Of a stretch of 64,000 nt of DNA, positions 25,585-34,900 are shown in pieces. Numbering within the stretch: position 1 is the first letter of the stretch; every line of letters starts with the position of its first letter. Position numbers and translations under genes: made by a program. A model generated the notes under the pieces. The model had not been told where the DNA came from. It saw only the letters and a list, made by a program, of their open reading frames with translations, and did not search any database. The DNA is from Mycobacterium seoulense. Its GTDB lineage: Bacteria; Actinomycetota; Actinomycetes; Mycobacteriales; Mycobacteriaceae. The DNA lies in the NCBI RefSeq assembly GCF_010731595.1, contig NZ_AP022582.1, positions 4,960,001-5,024,000 of the forward strand, in the 5' to 3' direction.

Positions 25585-27240
25585 ATGACGACGCGAGGGC
25601 GTAAGCCGAGACCCGGACGCATCACGTACGTGGGTTCCGGTCCCGGTGATCCGGGACTGTTGACCACCCGGGCCGCGACGGTATTGGCGAACGCCGCCCT
25701 GGTGTTCACCGACCCCGACGTGCCGGAGCCGGTGCTGGCGCTGATCGGCAAGGACCTGCCGCCCGTTTCCGGCCCGGCGGCGCCCGCCGACGCAGCCGGT
25801 AACGGCGAGGCCGGCGGCGGCGCGGAGCAGCCCGCGGTGATCTCGGCCGGTCCGGACGTCCGCCCGGCGCTGGGCGAGCCCGCCGAGGTGGCCAAGACGC
25901 TGACCGCCGAGGCCCGCGCCGGCGCCGACGTGGTGCGGCTGGTGGCCGGCGACCCGCTGACGGTGGACGCCGTCATCACCGAGGTGAACGCCGTCGCGCG
26001 AAGCCACCTGCACATCGAGATCGTGCCCGGCCTGGCGCCCACGGGCGCCGTGCCCACCTATGCGGGTTTGCCGCTGGGTTCGTCGCACACCGTCGCCGAC
26101 GTGCGCGACCCACATGTGGACTGGGACGCGCTGGCCGCGGCGCCCGGCCCGCTGATCCTGCAGGCCACCACGTCGCACCTGGCCGACGCGGCCCGCACCC
26201 TCATCCAGCACGAGCTGGCCGAGTCCACCCCGTGCGTGGTGACCGCGCACGGCACCACCTGCCAGCAGCGGTCGATCGAAACCACGCTGGGCGGCTTGAC
26301 CGACTCGGCCGTGCTGGGCGGGACGGACCCGGCAGGCCCGTTGACCGGGCCGCTGGTGGTGACCATCGGCAAGACGGTGGCCAGCCGGGCGAAGCTGAAT
26401 TGGTGGGAGAGCCGCGCGCTGTACGGCTGGACCGTGTTGGTGCCCCGCACCAAGGACCAGGCCGGGGAGATGAGCGAGCGGCTGACGGCCTACGGCGCGC
26501 TGCCGATCGAGGTCCCGACCATCGCCGTCGAACCGCCGCGCAGTCCCGCGCAGATGGAGCGGGCCGTCAAGGGTTTGGTCGACGGCCGCTTCCAGTGGGT
26601 GGTGTTCACCTCCACCAACGCGGTCCGCGCGGTGTGGGAGAAGTTCGGCGAGTTCGGCCTCGACGCCCGCGCGTTCTCGGGCGTGAAGATCGCCTGTGTC
26701 GGCGAGTCGACGGCCGACCGGGTCCGGGCGTTCGGGATCAGCCCCGAGCTGGTGCCGGCCGGCGAGCAGTCGTCGCTGGGTCTGCTGGACGACTTCCCGC
26801 CCTACGACAGCATTTTCGACCCGGTGAACCGCGTCCTGCTGCCGCGGGCCGACATCGCCACCGAGACGCTGGCCGAGGGGCTGCGCGAACGTGGCTGGGA
26901 GATCGAGGACGTGACCGCCTACCGCACGGTGCGCGCCGCCCCGCCGCCGGCCGAGACGCGGGAGATGATCAAGACCGGCGGTTTCGACGCCGTGTGCTTC
27001 ACCTCCAGCTCCACGGTGCGCAACCTGGTCGGCATCGCCGGCAAGCCGCACGCGCGGACGATCATCGCCTGCATCGGCCCCAAGACCGCCGAGACCGCCG
27101 CCGAATTCGGTTTGCGGGTGGATGTGCAGCCCGAAACCGCCGCTGTCGGTCCGCTGGTCGACGCTCTGGCCGAGCACGCCGCGCGGTTGCGCGCCGAGGG
27201 CGCGCTCCCGCCGCCGCGTAAGAAGAGCCGCAGGCGCTAG
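25585..27240 (+). CDS. hemD: Fused tetrapyrrole methylase and uroporphyrinogen-III synthase HemD (Rv0511)
   Basis: A 551-residue fusion. Residues of about 10-250 are a tetrapyrrole methylase-like domain (ITYVGSGPGDPGLLTTRAA, VRLVAGDPLTVDAV, EIVPGLAPTGAVPTYAGLP). Residues of about 285-540 are uroporphyrinogen-III synthase (VLVPRTKDQAGEMSERL, FTSTNAVRAVWEKF, CFTSSSTVRNLVG, CIGPKTAETAAEFGL). The second domain closes the hydroxymethylbilane ring; the first could methylate uroporphyrinogen III toward siroheme or cobalamin, though activity is unproven. ATG 25585 follows hemC by 23 bp. The C-terminus is strongly basic (KKSRRR). Confidence 0.94.
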   Translation: MTTRGRKPRPGRITYVGSGPGDPGLLTTRAATVLANAALVFTDPDVPEPVLALIGKDLPPVSGPAAPADAAGNGEAGGGAEQPAVISAGPDVRPALGEPAEVAKTLTAEARAGADVVRLVAGDPLTVDAVITEVNAVARSHLHIEIVPGLAPTGAVPTYAGLPLGSSHTVADVRDPHVDWDALAAAPGPLILQATTSHLADAARTLIQHELAESTPCVVTAHGTTCQQRSIETTLGGLTDSAVLGGTDPAGPLTGPLVVTIGKTVASRAKLNWWESRALYGWTVLVPRTKDQAGEMSERLTAYGALPIEVPTIAVEPPRSPAQMERAVKGLVDGRFQWVVFTSTNAVRAVWEKFGEFGLDARAFSGVKIACVGESTADRVRAFGISPELVPAGEQSSLGLLDDFPPYDSIFDPVNRVLLPRADIATETLAEGLRERGWEIEDVTAYRTVRAAPPPAETREMIKTGGFDAVCFTSSSTVRNLVGIAGKPHARTIIACIGPKTAETAAEFGLRVDVQPETAAVGPLVDALAEHAARLRAEGALPPPRKKSRRR

Positions 27241-27262
27241 GCCGTGGCTGCCGGACGGCCGA

Positions 27263-27298
27263 GTTGGGGGTGCTCCCCCACAAGTGGGAGGTGCCCAC
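27263..27298. repeat. Imperfect palindromic repeat between hemD and hemB
   Basis: The segment holds GGGGGTGCTCCCCC and CTCCCCCACAAGTGGGAG, overlapping inverted repeats that form an imperfect hairpin. Similar G/C-run palindromes are common between mycobacterial genes, so it is probably a dispersed intergenic element. It could also modulate read-through from hemD into hemB. Confidence 0.5.
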
Positions 27299-27380
27299 AC
27301 CCGCTTGCGAGGGAGCGTGTTTGTACACCGACACGCCGTCGGGGCCGGCATTTTGCGCACGCTCGGGGCGACGTCGCGCG

Positions 27381-28364
27381 ATGAGCGCGTACCCGCGGCA
27401 GCGTCCGCGCCGGCTCCGCTCCACCCCCGCGTTGCGTCGTTTGGTGGCGCAAACCTCTTTGGAGCCAAGGCATTTGGTCCTGCCGATGTTCGTGGCCGAC
27501 GGCATCGACGAACCCCGGCCGATCGCCTCGATGCCGGGCGTCGTGCAGCACACCCGCGATTCGCTGCGCAGCGCCGCCGCCGATGCCGTCGCCGCCGGGG
27601 TGGGCGGGCTGATGCTCTTCGGTGTGCCGCGTGACGAGGACAAGGACCCGTCGGGGTCGGCCGGCACCGACCCCGACGGCATTCTCAACCGCGCCCTGCG
27701 CGACCTGGCCAAGGACCTCGGCGACGCCACGGTGTTGATGGCCGACACCTGCCTCGACGAGTTCACCGACCACGGCCACTGCGGTGTCCTGGACGCCAGG
27801 GGCCGGGTGGACAACGACGCCACCGTGGTCAGGTACGTGAAACTGGCTGTGGCGCAGGCGGACTCGGGCGCACACGTGGTCGGGCCGAGCGGAATGATGG
27901 ACGGCCAGGTGGCCGCCATCCGCGACGGCCTGGACGCCGCGGGCCACACCGACGTGGCGATCTTGGCCTACGCCGCGAAGTTCGCCTCGGCGTTCTACGG
28001 CCCCTTCCGCGAGGCCGTCAGTTGCAGCCTGTCCGGCGACCGGCGCACCTACCAGCAGGAGTCGGGCAACTTCCGCGAGGCGCTCCGCGAGATCCGGCTG
28101 GACCTCGACGAGGGCGCGGACATGATCATGGTCAAACCCGCGATGAGTTACCTCGACGTGGTCGCCGCCGCGGCCGACATCTCACCGGTACCGGTGGCCG
28201 CATACCAGGTGTCGGGTGAGTACGCGATGATTTGCGCTGCGGCCGCGAACAATTGGATCGACGAGCGCGCGGCGGCCCTGGAGTCGTTGACCAGCATCCG
28301 CCGCGCGGGGGCCGATATCGTGCTGACCTATTGGGCCGCGGACGCGGCCGGTTGGCTTTCGTGA
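27381..28364 (+). CDS. hemB: Delta-aminolevulinic acid dehydratase HemB (Rv0512)
   Basis: This enzyme condenses two 5-aminolevulinates into porphobilinogen. The 327-residue protein has both active-site lysines: Lys200 (AYAAKFASAFYGPFR) and the Schiff-base Lys252 (MVKPAMSY). The metal segment reads DTCLDEFTDHGHCG, keeping two of the three cysteines of the zinc-type motif and having Asp at the middle one, so it is neither classic zinc-type nor metal-free. ATG 27381 is chosen by the family N-terminus; a 138-bp gap with a repeat separates it from hemD. Confidence 0.95.
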   Translation: MSAYPRQRPRRLRSTPALRRLVAQTSLEPRHLVLPMFVADGIDEPRPIASMPGVVQHTRDSLRSAAADAVAAGVGGLMLFGVPRDEDKDPSGSAGTDPDGILNRALRDLAKDLGDATVLMADTCLDEFTDHGHCGVLDARGRVDNDATVVRYVKLAVAQADSGAHVVGPSGMMDGQVAAIRDGLDAAGHTDVAILAYAAKFASAFYGPFREAVSCSLSGDRRTYQQESGNFREALREIRLDLDEGADMIMVKPAMSYLDVVAAAADISPVPVAAYQVSGEYAMICAAAANNWIDERAAALESLTSIRRAGADIVLTYWAADAAGWLS

Positions 28365-28365
28365 G

Positions 28366-28932
28366 ATGGGGCTTGCGTTGAATTCCGATACTGCAGCGAG
28401 GGGCGCCGAACCGAGGCGGTTGTTCTACGAGCCCGGCTCCAGCTGGTGGTGGGTCGCATGGGGCCCGGTCGCGGCGGGCGCAATGATCCTGATCGAGGTC
28501 TGGAGCGGCGCACCCGTGTCCTTCCTCATTCCGGTGATCTTCTTGGTGCTGGTGTCGGGGTTCGTCGGGTTGCAGGTCAAGGCGGCACGGATCCACGTCT
28601 CGGTCGAGCTGACCGAAGACGCCCTGCGGCAAGGCACGGAAACCATCCTGGTGCGCGAGATCCTCAAGGTGTACCCGGAACCGGAACATCACGAAGCCTC
28701 CGGGAAGGAGCTGGCGCAGTGGCAGTCGTCCCGGGCGCTCGGCGAATTGGTCGGCGTGCCCCGCGGACGGATCGGCATCGGCCTCAAGCTCACCGGACGT
28801 CGCACCGCACAAGCCTGGGCCCGCCGGCACCGTGAGCTCCGCGCGGCGCTCACCCCGCTGGTTCAGGAGCGGGTCGAACCCGCCGATGTCACCGACGCCG
28901 ATCGTGACGACGACACCGGGTCCGCACCGTGA
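28366..28932 (+). CDS. DUF3093-like membrane protein (Rv0513 orthologue)
   Basis: A 188-residue protein with two transmembrane helices near residues 28-48 and 52-72 (WWWVAWGPVAAGAMILIE, FLIPVIFLVLVSGFVGL) and a cytoplasmic C-terminal domain containing VYPEPEHHEASGKELAQWQSSRALGELVGVP-type sequence. The family name is my best guess. It starts one base after the hemB stop and overlaps the next gene by 4 nt, so it is the tail of the heme operon. Function is unknown. Confidence 0.83.
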   Translation: MGLALNSDTAARGAEPRRLFYEPGSSWWWVAWGPVAAGAMILIEVWSGAPVSFLIPVIFLVLVSGFVGLQVKAARIHVSVELTEDALRQGTETILVREILKVYPEPEHHEASGKELAQWQSSRALGELVGVPRGRIGIGLKLTGRRTAQAWARRHRELRAALTPLVQERVEPADVTDADRDDDTGSAP

Positions 28933-29192
28933 GCGCCCGATACGGCAGCGCCCGGGCCCTGGTCGAACTCGGCCTGGCCTGCGCGGCGCTCGTCGGCGCG
29001 GGGGTGAGTTGGGCGCACTCGCATCACACGGTGGGGGTGGCGCCCATCGCCGACGGGCAGCCGTTCACCAAATCGGTGGTGTACGACCCTCAGCTGCTGT
29101 TGCTCACCCTGCTGCTGCTGACGAGCGCGGGTGTGCTCGCGGTGGTCGGGATCGCCAGGCGGCGCCGGGAGCGGCGCGTCAAGACGTCCTGA
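28929..29192 (+). CDS. Small two-helix membrane protein (Rv0514 orthologue)
   Basis: An 87-residue protein with transmembrane helices at about 8-28 and 53-76, a short extracytoplasmic loop containing HSHHTVGVAPIADGQPF, and an Arg-rich cytoplasmic tail (RRRRERRVK). GTG 28929 overlaps the preceding stop by 4 nt. Its last 14 nt overlap the convergent STAS gene. Function is unknown. The REP13E12 copy found next to it in M. tuberculosis (Rv0515) is absent here. Confidence 0.83.
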   Translation: MSARYGSARALVELGLACAALVGAGVSWAHSHHTVGVAPIADGQPFTKSVVYDPQLLLLTLLLLTSAGVLAVVGIARRRRERRVKTS

Positions 29193-29610
29193 GTAGCGAC
29201 AGGGCGAGCCGACGACGCCTGGCGATGGAGTCGGCCACCTCGTGCAGCGCCTCGTGCACCGAGCAGGCGCCGGACAATTCCGTCCCGCCGACGCCCAAGG
29301 ATTCGGTGACCGCCGGGCTCGCAACCAGTGTCCACTGCACCCCAGCGGCCCGGCAGTCCTCATCGAAGGTTTCCAAGAGCGAGATGCCCGCCTCGGCGAA
29401 TTGGCTCACATCGCCCATGTCGAGCACCACCCGGTCTTCCCCGAGGATGAAACGACGAATGTGCTCGCCGAGCTGCTCGGCATTGAAGGCGTCGATTTCA
29501 CCCCGGATGCTCACCACGGTCGCCAGCTGACGGCGATGGGCCCGCACCCGGGCGCCGCCGCAGTGGAAGATGCCGTTTTGCTCTCGCGTCAGCACATCGG
29601 CGATCGTCAT
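29179..29610 (-). CDS. STAS-domain anti-anti-sigma factor-like protein (Rv0516c orthologue)
   Basis: A 143-residue single STAS domain: VVSIRGEIDAFNAEQLGEHI, then VVLDMGDVSQFAEAGISLLETF, and CRAAGVQWTLVASP. In SpoIIAA/RsbV relatives the phosphorylated Ser sits in D-S-S/T-G before the conserved Gly; here that stretch is A-E-A-G, so a Glu stands where the Ser would be. Starting at ATG 29610 gives Thr2, the position phosphorylated by PknD in the M. tuberculosis orthologue. GAGGGG lies 6 nt upstream; GTG 29616 is an alternative. It probably acts in sigma-factor partner switching. Confidence 0.85.
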   Translation of the reverse strand: MTIADVLTREQNGIFHCGGARVRAHRRQLATVVSIRGEIDAFNAEQLGEHIRRFILGEDRVVLDMGDVSQFAEAGISLLETFDEDCRAAGVQWTLVASPAVTESLGVGGTELSGACSVHEALHEVADSIARRRRLALSLLRTS

Positions 29611-29829
29611 GGGCACCCCTCATTCTCCGTGCCGCTCGCTATGCCTTCTGACGCTAAACCCCAAGGTTAAGGGGGCTGACAGTCACACCTAACGTTTCGC
29701 TAAGAAGCGATTCTCGCCGCGACTTCAGCCGCTTTCGAGCAAAGTTCGCGGGGTGCCGATTTCCGGCGAAAGACCGCGTGCCACACCACAACCGTCCGCG
29801 CGTCGAGGCGATTGCGCTGCTAGGCTGCC

Positions 29830-31158
29830 ATGGCTACCGGTTGCGAGGCGGGGGCTGGTGAAATCGCCCGGTCGGCCGAGCTAGTACGTGAACAGCGGAG
29901 TCCAGGCGGAAAGAGCATCGTGCGCGGCGCAGAGATCAGGGGAGAGATCAAGGCCCTGACGGGACTGCGCATCGTGGCCGCGCTGTGGGTCGTGCTGTTC
30001 CACTTCCGGCCCATGCTCGGCGACGTGGGGTCCGATTTCCGCGACGCCCTCGCGCCGGTGCTCAACTGCGGAGCCCAGGGCGTCGACCTGTTCTTCATCC
30101 TCAGCGGATTCGTCTTGACCTGGAACTACCTCGACCGGATGGGCCGGTCATGGTCCACGCGTGCGACCCTGCATTTCCTCTGGCTGCGGCTGGCCAGGGT
30201 GTGGCCGGTGTACCTGGTCACCCTGCACCTCGCCGCCCTGTGGGTGATCTTCACCCTGCACGTCGGTCACGTGCCGTCGCCCGACGCCGGTCAGCTCACC
30301 GCGATCAGCTACGTGCGCCAGGTCCTGCTGGTGCAGTTGTGGTTCGTCCCGTTCTTCGATGACTCCAGTTGGGACGGCCCGGCCTGGTCGATCAGCGCCG
30401 AATGGCTGGCCTACCTGCTCTTCGGCCTGCTGGTCCTGGTGATTCTGCGGATGAAACAGGCGACGCGGGCGCGCAGCCTGATGGTGCTGGCGTTCGCCGC
30501 GGCGTTGCCGCCCGTGGTCATGTTGCTGGCCAGTGGCCACTTCTACACGCCGTGGAGCTGGTTGCCCCGGATCGTCACGCAGTTCACCGCCGGCGCACTG
30601 GCCTGCGCGGCGGTGCGCAGGCTGCGGCTGACCGATCGCGGCCGCCGCGTCGCCGGGTACGTGTCGCTACTGCTGCTGGCCGCCATGGTGGGCGTCCTCT
30701 ATTGGTTTGACGCGCACCCCATCTCCGGTGTCGTGGAGAACGACAGCGGCGGGGTGGTCGACATCCTTTTCATTCCGTTGGTGATCACGCTCGCGATCGG
30801 CGTCGGCAGCCTGCCCAGGGTGCTCTCAACCAGGTTGATGGTGTACGGGGGGCAGATCTCGTTCTGCCTGTACATGGTTCACGAGCTGGTACACACCGCG
30901 TGGGGATGGTCCGTGGAGCAGTTCGAGTTGCGGCCGCAGGACAATCCGTGGAAGTGGAACGTCATTGGCCTGCTCGTGATCGCCGTGGTGATCTCGGTCG
31001 TGATGTATCACTTCGTCGAAGAGCCCGCCCGTCGCTGGATGCGCAGGATGGTCGATGTCAAGGCCGTGACGGCCAGAAGCGAACCCGACGAGGCGCCGAG
31101 CGGCAAGGTCCATCCGATCGACCGCTCGCTGGAAGCGGTCTCGGTTCGCGCGGTGTGA
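29830..31158 (+). CDS. Acyltransferase-3 family membrane protein (Rv0517 orthologue)
   Basis: A 442-residue polytopic protein of the acyltransferase-3/OafA family. It transfers acyl groups from the cytoplasm to extracytoplasmic sugars or lipids. The first conserved block is LTGLRIVAALWVVLFHFRP (catalytic His in the WVVLFH motif), then GVDLFFILSGFVLTW, about ten transmembrane helices, and the ending HFVEEPARRWMRR. It has no SGNH domain of its own, but the secreted SGNH hydrolase gene follows within 100 bp. The pair matches the two parts of fused AT3-SGNH proteins. Confidence 0.9.
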   Translation: MATGCEAGAGEIARSAELVREQRSPGGKSIVRGAEIRGEIKALTGLRIVAALWVVLFHFRPMLGDVGSDFRDALAPVLNCGAQGVDLFFILSGFVLTWNYLDRMGRSWSTRATLHFLWLRLARVWPVYLVTLHLAALWVIFTLHVGHVPSPDAGQLTAISYVRQVLLVQLWFVPFFDDSSWDGPAWSISAEWLAYLLFGLLVLVILRMKQATRARSLMVLAFAAALPPVVMLLASGHFYTPWSWLPRIVTQFTAGALACAAVRRLRLTDRGRRVAGYVSLLLLAAMVGVLYWFDAHPISGVVENDSGGVVDILFIPLVITLAIGVGSLPRVLSTRLMVYGGQISFCLYMVHELVHTAWGWSVEQFELRPQDNPWKWNVIGLLVIAVVISVVMYHFVEEPARRWMRRMVDVKAVTARSEPDEAPSGKVHPIDRSLEAVSVRAV

Positions 31159-31249
31159 CCGTTGTCTTAGCGCCCGGCCGGGGTCGGCCGGCGGATAATC
31201 GATGAAAACGCGGTGGCACATGACGATGCCGTTGACGGGGGAGGTAGTG

Positions 31250-31936
31250 GTGAGTCGTCTGGCCACCTTTGTCATCGGTCTGACGTTTTTGGTGGGTATC
31301 GGCATCGCATACCCGGCTCAGGTGCGTACCTACGGCACCCTGACCCTGGATTTCCGGTTGAACCACGTGGCCGTCGTCGGGGACTCCTACACGACCGGCA
31401 CCGGCGAGGGTGGGCTGGGCCCGAGGTCGTGGCCCTCCCGTGCCTGGGACGCGCTCGCCGTGCGGGGCGAACGAATCTCGGCCGACGTCGCGGCCGAGGG
31501 CAGGGCCGGCTACGGCATGCCGGGCGACCATGGCAGCGTGTTCGAGGATCTGACCGCCAGGGCCGTGCAGGGTGACGATGCGCTGGTGGTCTTCTTCGGC
31601 TCCCGCAACGACGAGACCATCGATCCGGGTGTGGTCGCCGAAAAGGCCCGCAGCACATTCGATCTGGCGCGCCGCCTGGCACCGTCCGCCCGGTTCCTGG
31701 TGATCGGCCCGCCGTGGCCTACCGCCGATGTGCCCCCTCCCATGCTGCAGGTGCGCGACGTGATCGGGGCGGCGGCCGCGGCCGCGGGGGCGACGTGGGT
31801 GGACCCGATCGCCGAACGCTGGTTCGTCGGCAGGCCCGACCTGATCGGCGCGGACGGCGTGCACCCCAACGACGCGGGGCATCAATACATGGCGGACAAG
31901 ATCGCACCGCTCATTCGGACACAGCTGTCGACCTAG
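31250..31936 (+). CDS. Exported SGNH hydrolase (Rv0518 orthologue)
   Basis: A 228-residue secreted or membrane-anchored esterase-like protein. A hydrophobic signal segment covers about residues 4-22. SGNH blocks are GDSYTTG (Ser46), FFGSRND and DGVHPNDAGHQ with the catalytic Asp and His. GTG 31250 is preferred: GGGGGAGG (31237-31244) lies 5 nt upstream and the length matches M. tuberculosis; an in-frame ATG at 31202 would put extra polar residues before the signal. It probably acts on the sugar-acyl product of the preceding acyltransferase. It overlaps the convergent regulator by 4 nt. Confidence 0.88.
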   Translation: MSRLATFVIGLTFLVGIGIAYPAQVRTYGTLTLDFRLNHVAVVGDSYTTGTGEGGLGPRSWPSRAWDALAVRGERISADVAAEGRAGYGMPGDHGSVFEDLTARAVQGDDALVVFFGSRNDETIDPGVVAEKARSTFDLARRLAPSARFLVIGPPWPTADVPPPMLQVRDVIGAAAAAAGATWVDPIAERWFVGRPDLIGADGVHPNDAGHQYMADKIAPLIRTQLST

Positions 31937-34900
31937 GCGTGGCGGCCGGCTTCCTGAGCGAGCTGCACCCGCGACGACACGGCGAGTTTGGCGTAGACGT
32001 GCGTCAGATGAGACTGGACGGTGCGCGCGGAGATGAACATCCGCGCGGCAATGTCCTTGTTGGGCAACCCTTCGCTGACGAGCCGCACCACGTCGAGCTC
32101 GGTGGGGGTGAGCGACTCCCAACCGCTGGCCGGTCGCCCGCGCGCACCGTGACCCCGCTGTGCGTAGGCGATGGCCTCGTCGGTCGACAGCCCCGCGCCT
32201 TCGGCCCATGCGGCTTCGAAAGCCTGCTGCCCCAGGGCTTCTCGTGTTTTCGCCAGCGACGCGTCATAACTAGCTTGAAAGGCCTTGAAGCGGACCTCGC
32301 CATGCCGCCGGCGTAAGGCTTCGGCCGCCCCGAACAGCCGCGCAGCGTGCTCGGGATCGGTGGTGAGTGCCGCGAGGCCTTCGAGGGCATCCGGGACGAA
32401 AAGGTATCCACCGGTGCGCTCGGCGACCGCGACGGCATCGTGCAGATCGGTTTGGGCTTGTTGCGGCTCGCCCTGGGCGACGGCGACCCGGGCGCGCGAA
32501 GTCAGTGCCAGCATCTGTTGACATCCCGGCGCGACCCCGACCGTGTCGTCCGCCCAGCGGCGAGCGGCCACCGGATCGCCACACCCCAGGGTCGCGTCGG
32601 CCATTGTCACCACGGACCTGGTGAGCAACTCCTTCAGCGGATAAGTGTGCCGCCACGCCGCCTCGCAGGCCTGCTTGGACGCGGCGGCGTCGCCCGCCGC
32701 CAGTGCGGCCCCGGCCAAGGCGGCGTACGCGCTGTCCTCGTGGAATCCGCCCAGCGCGGCCCCGACTTCCAGGGCGGCCTCGGCCGACTCGCGCGCCGCT
32801 CCGGCATCACCGGCGAAGGCGAGTGCGGTCGCCCAGGTGATCAGGCCGAACGCCTCCATCGGGCGGTCCCCGGCCGCGCGGGCCTCCTCGACCAGTGACC
32901 GGGCCACAGCGCAGGCCTCCGCCAGCTTGCCCTGCTGGGCCAGCGCGCTGCTGAGGAAGGTCCGGCTGTAGCGGGATATGAAGCTGTCGCCAAGCATGTC
33001 GGCCAAATCTCGCCCCTCCTCGCCGGCCGCCTGCGCGGCGATGGGGTCGCCGGCGGCTGCGAAGACGAAGCACTGGTAGGCGCGTAGCTGAGAAAGCGCG
33101 GCGTGGTCGTCCGATACGCGAGCAAGATCCGCCGCCTCGGCGAAATATGGCTGTGCGCGTCCGGTGTCGTTGAACGCCAGCATGGCGCAGGTCACCAGGC
33201 TTCGCACAGTGAGCGCCTCGTCCTCCACTTGGCGGGCGGCGGCCAGGGCTTCTTCCGCACGTTGCAGGCTGAACGGGACGGAGTACCAGACCGCGAGCAG
33301 CCCCGCGTCGGCGACCGCCCGCACCCACACCTCGGGCGCGACGTCCGCGTCGCGGTACCGCTCGTCGTTCAAGACAGCGTCGAACCCGGCCACGCCTTCG
33401 CGGAACCGCGCACGCGTCACCCACACCCGCTGCAGCGCGGAGACGAGCCGCAATGCCGGCTCGAACTCCCCGGCGTCGCAACTCCAGGCGTGCGCCGCCC
33501 GCAGGTTGGCCATCTCGAGTTCGGCCCACGGGATCAGCGGGGTCCCATCGCCGCGCATCCGCGCCTCCAACGCCACCGCGGCGGCGGTGTAGTGATCGCG
33601 GTGACGAATGCGCACGGCCTCGGCTTCGCCCGACTCGGCCAGCTTTTCCAGGCCGTACTGGCGGACGGTCTCCAGCAGGCGGTAGCGCATCATGCCGTCG
33701 ACTTCCTCGGTGACGATCAACGACTTGTCCACGAGCAGTCCGAGCAGGTCGATGAGCTGAAAGTGCTCCGCGTCGGTGTCGGCGCCGACGGCGTGCGCGG
33801 CGTCCAGGTCGAACCCGCCCATGAACACCGCCAGGCGGCGAAACAGGATGCGTTCGGGCTCGGTGAGCATGGCGTGGGACCAGTCGATGGACGCCCGCAG
33901 GGTCTGCTGGCGGCGGACGGCGGTGCGCGCCCCGCCCGCGAGCAGGCGGAAGTTGTGGTGCAGGCCGTCGACGATCTGGGTCAACGACAGCGTGCGGATC
34001 CGCGCGGCCGCCAGCTCGATGGCCAGTGGCATGCCGTCCAGGCGCCGGCAGATCTCGGCGATGGCGGGCGAATTCCGCTCGGTGAGTTGGAAATCCGGCC
34101 GCGTGCGGCGGGCACGGTCGACGAACAATTCGAGGGCTTCACCATCCACCGTCAGCGACGGCACGCGCCAGGTCAGTTCCCCGGCCATGCCGATCGGCTC
34201 CCGGCTGGTCGCCAGCACGGTGACGCCCGGGCCCGCGTCGAGCAGAGCGAGCACCAGCGCCGCGCTGGCGTCCAGCAGGTGTTCGCAATTGTCGAGCACC
34301 AGCAGCATTTTGCGGCCCGCGACGAATTTTGACACCGTCTCCATGGTGGAACGGCCCGGCTGATCGGCAAGACCCAACGTGCGCGCCACGGTGACGGGCA
34401 CGACGAGGGGATTGGTGACCGGTGCGAGATCGACAAACCAGATCGCGCCGGGGAAATCGTCCACGACGCGCGAGGCGACCTGCACCGCCAGGCGCGTCTT
34501 CCCGACACCGCCCGCGCCGGTCAGGGTCACCAGCCTGTTGTCCCGCAAGATCTGGCCGATGTCGCCGATCTGGCTGTCACGCCCCACGAAGCTGGTCAAT
34601 TGGACCGGAAGGTGAGCATTGGCAACATCATTCGTCGTGCGCAGCGGCGGAAAGTCGTCACGAAGTCCGGGATGGTTGAGTTGCACGACGCGTTCCGGTC
34701 GCGGCAAATCCCGCAGTGGGTGCAGGCCCAGCTCCGTCAGCCAGGCGTCGGCCGGTAGCCGGTCGACGACCAACTGTTCCGTCGCGCCGGAAAGGACGGT
34801 CTGCCCACCGTGGGCGAGGTCGCGCAGTCTCGCGGTCCGATTGATCGTGGGTCCGGCGTAGTTGCCGGCATCGCGCAACTGCACCTCGCCGGTGTGCAGG

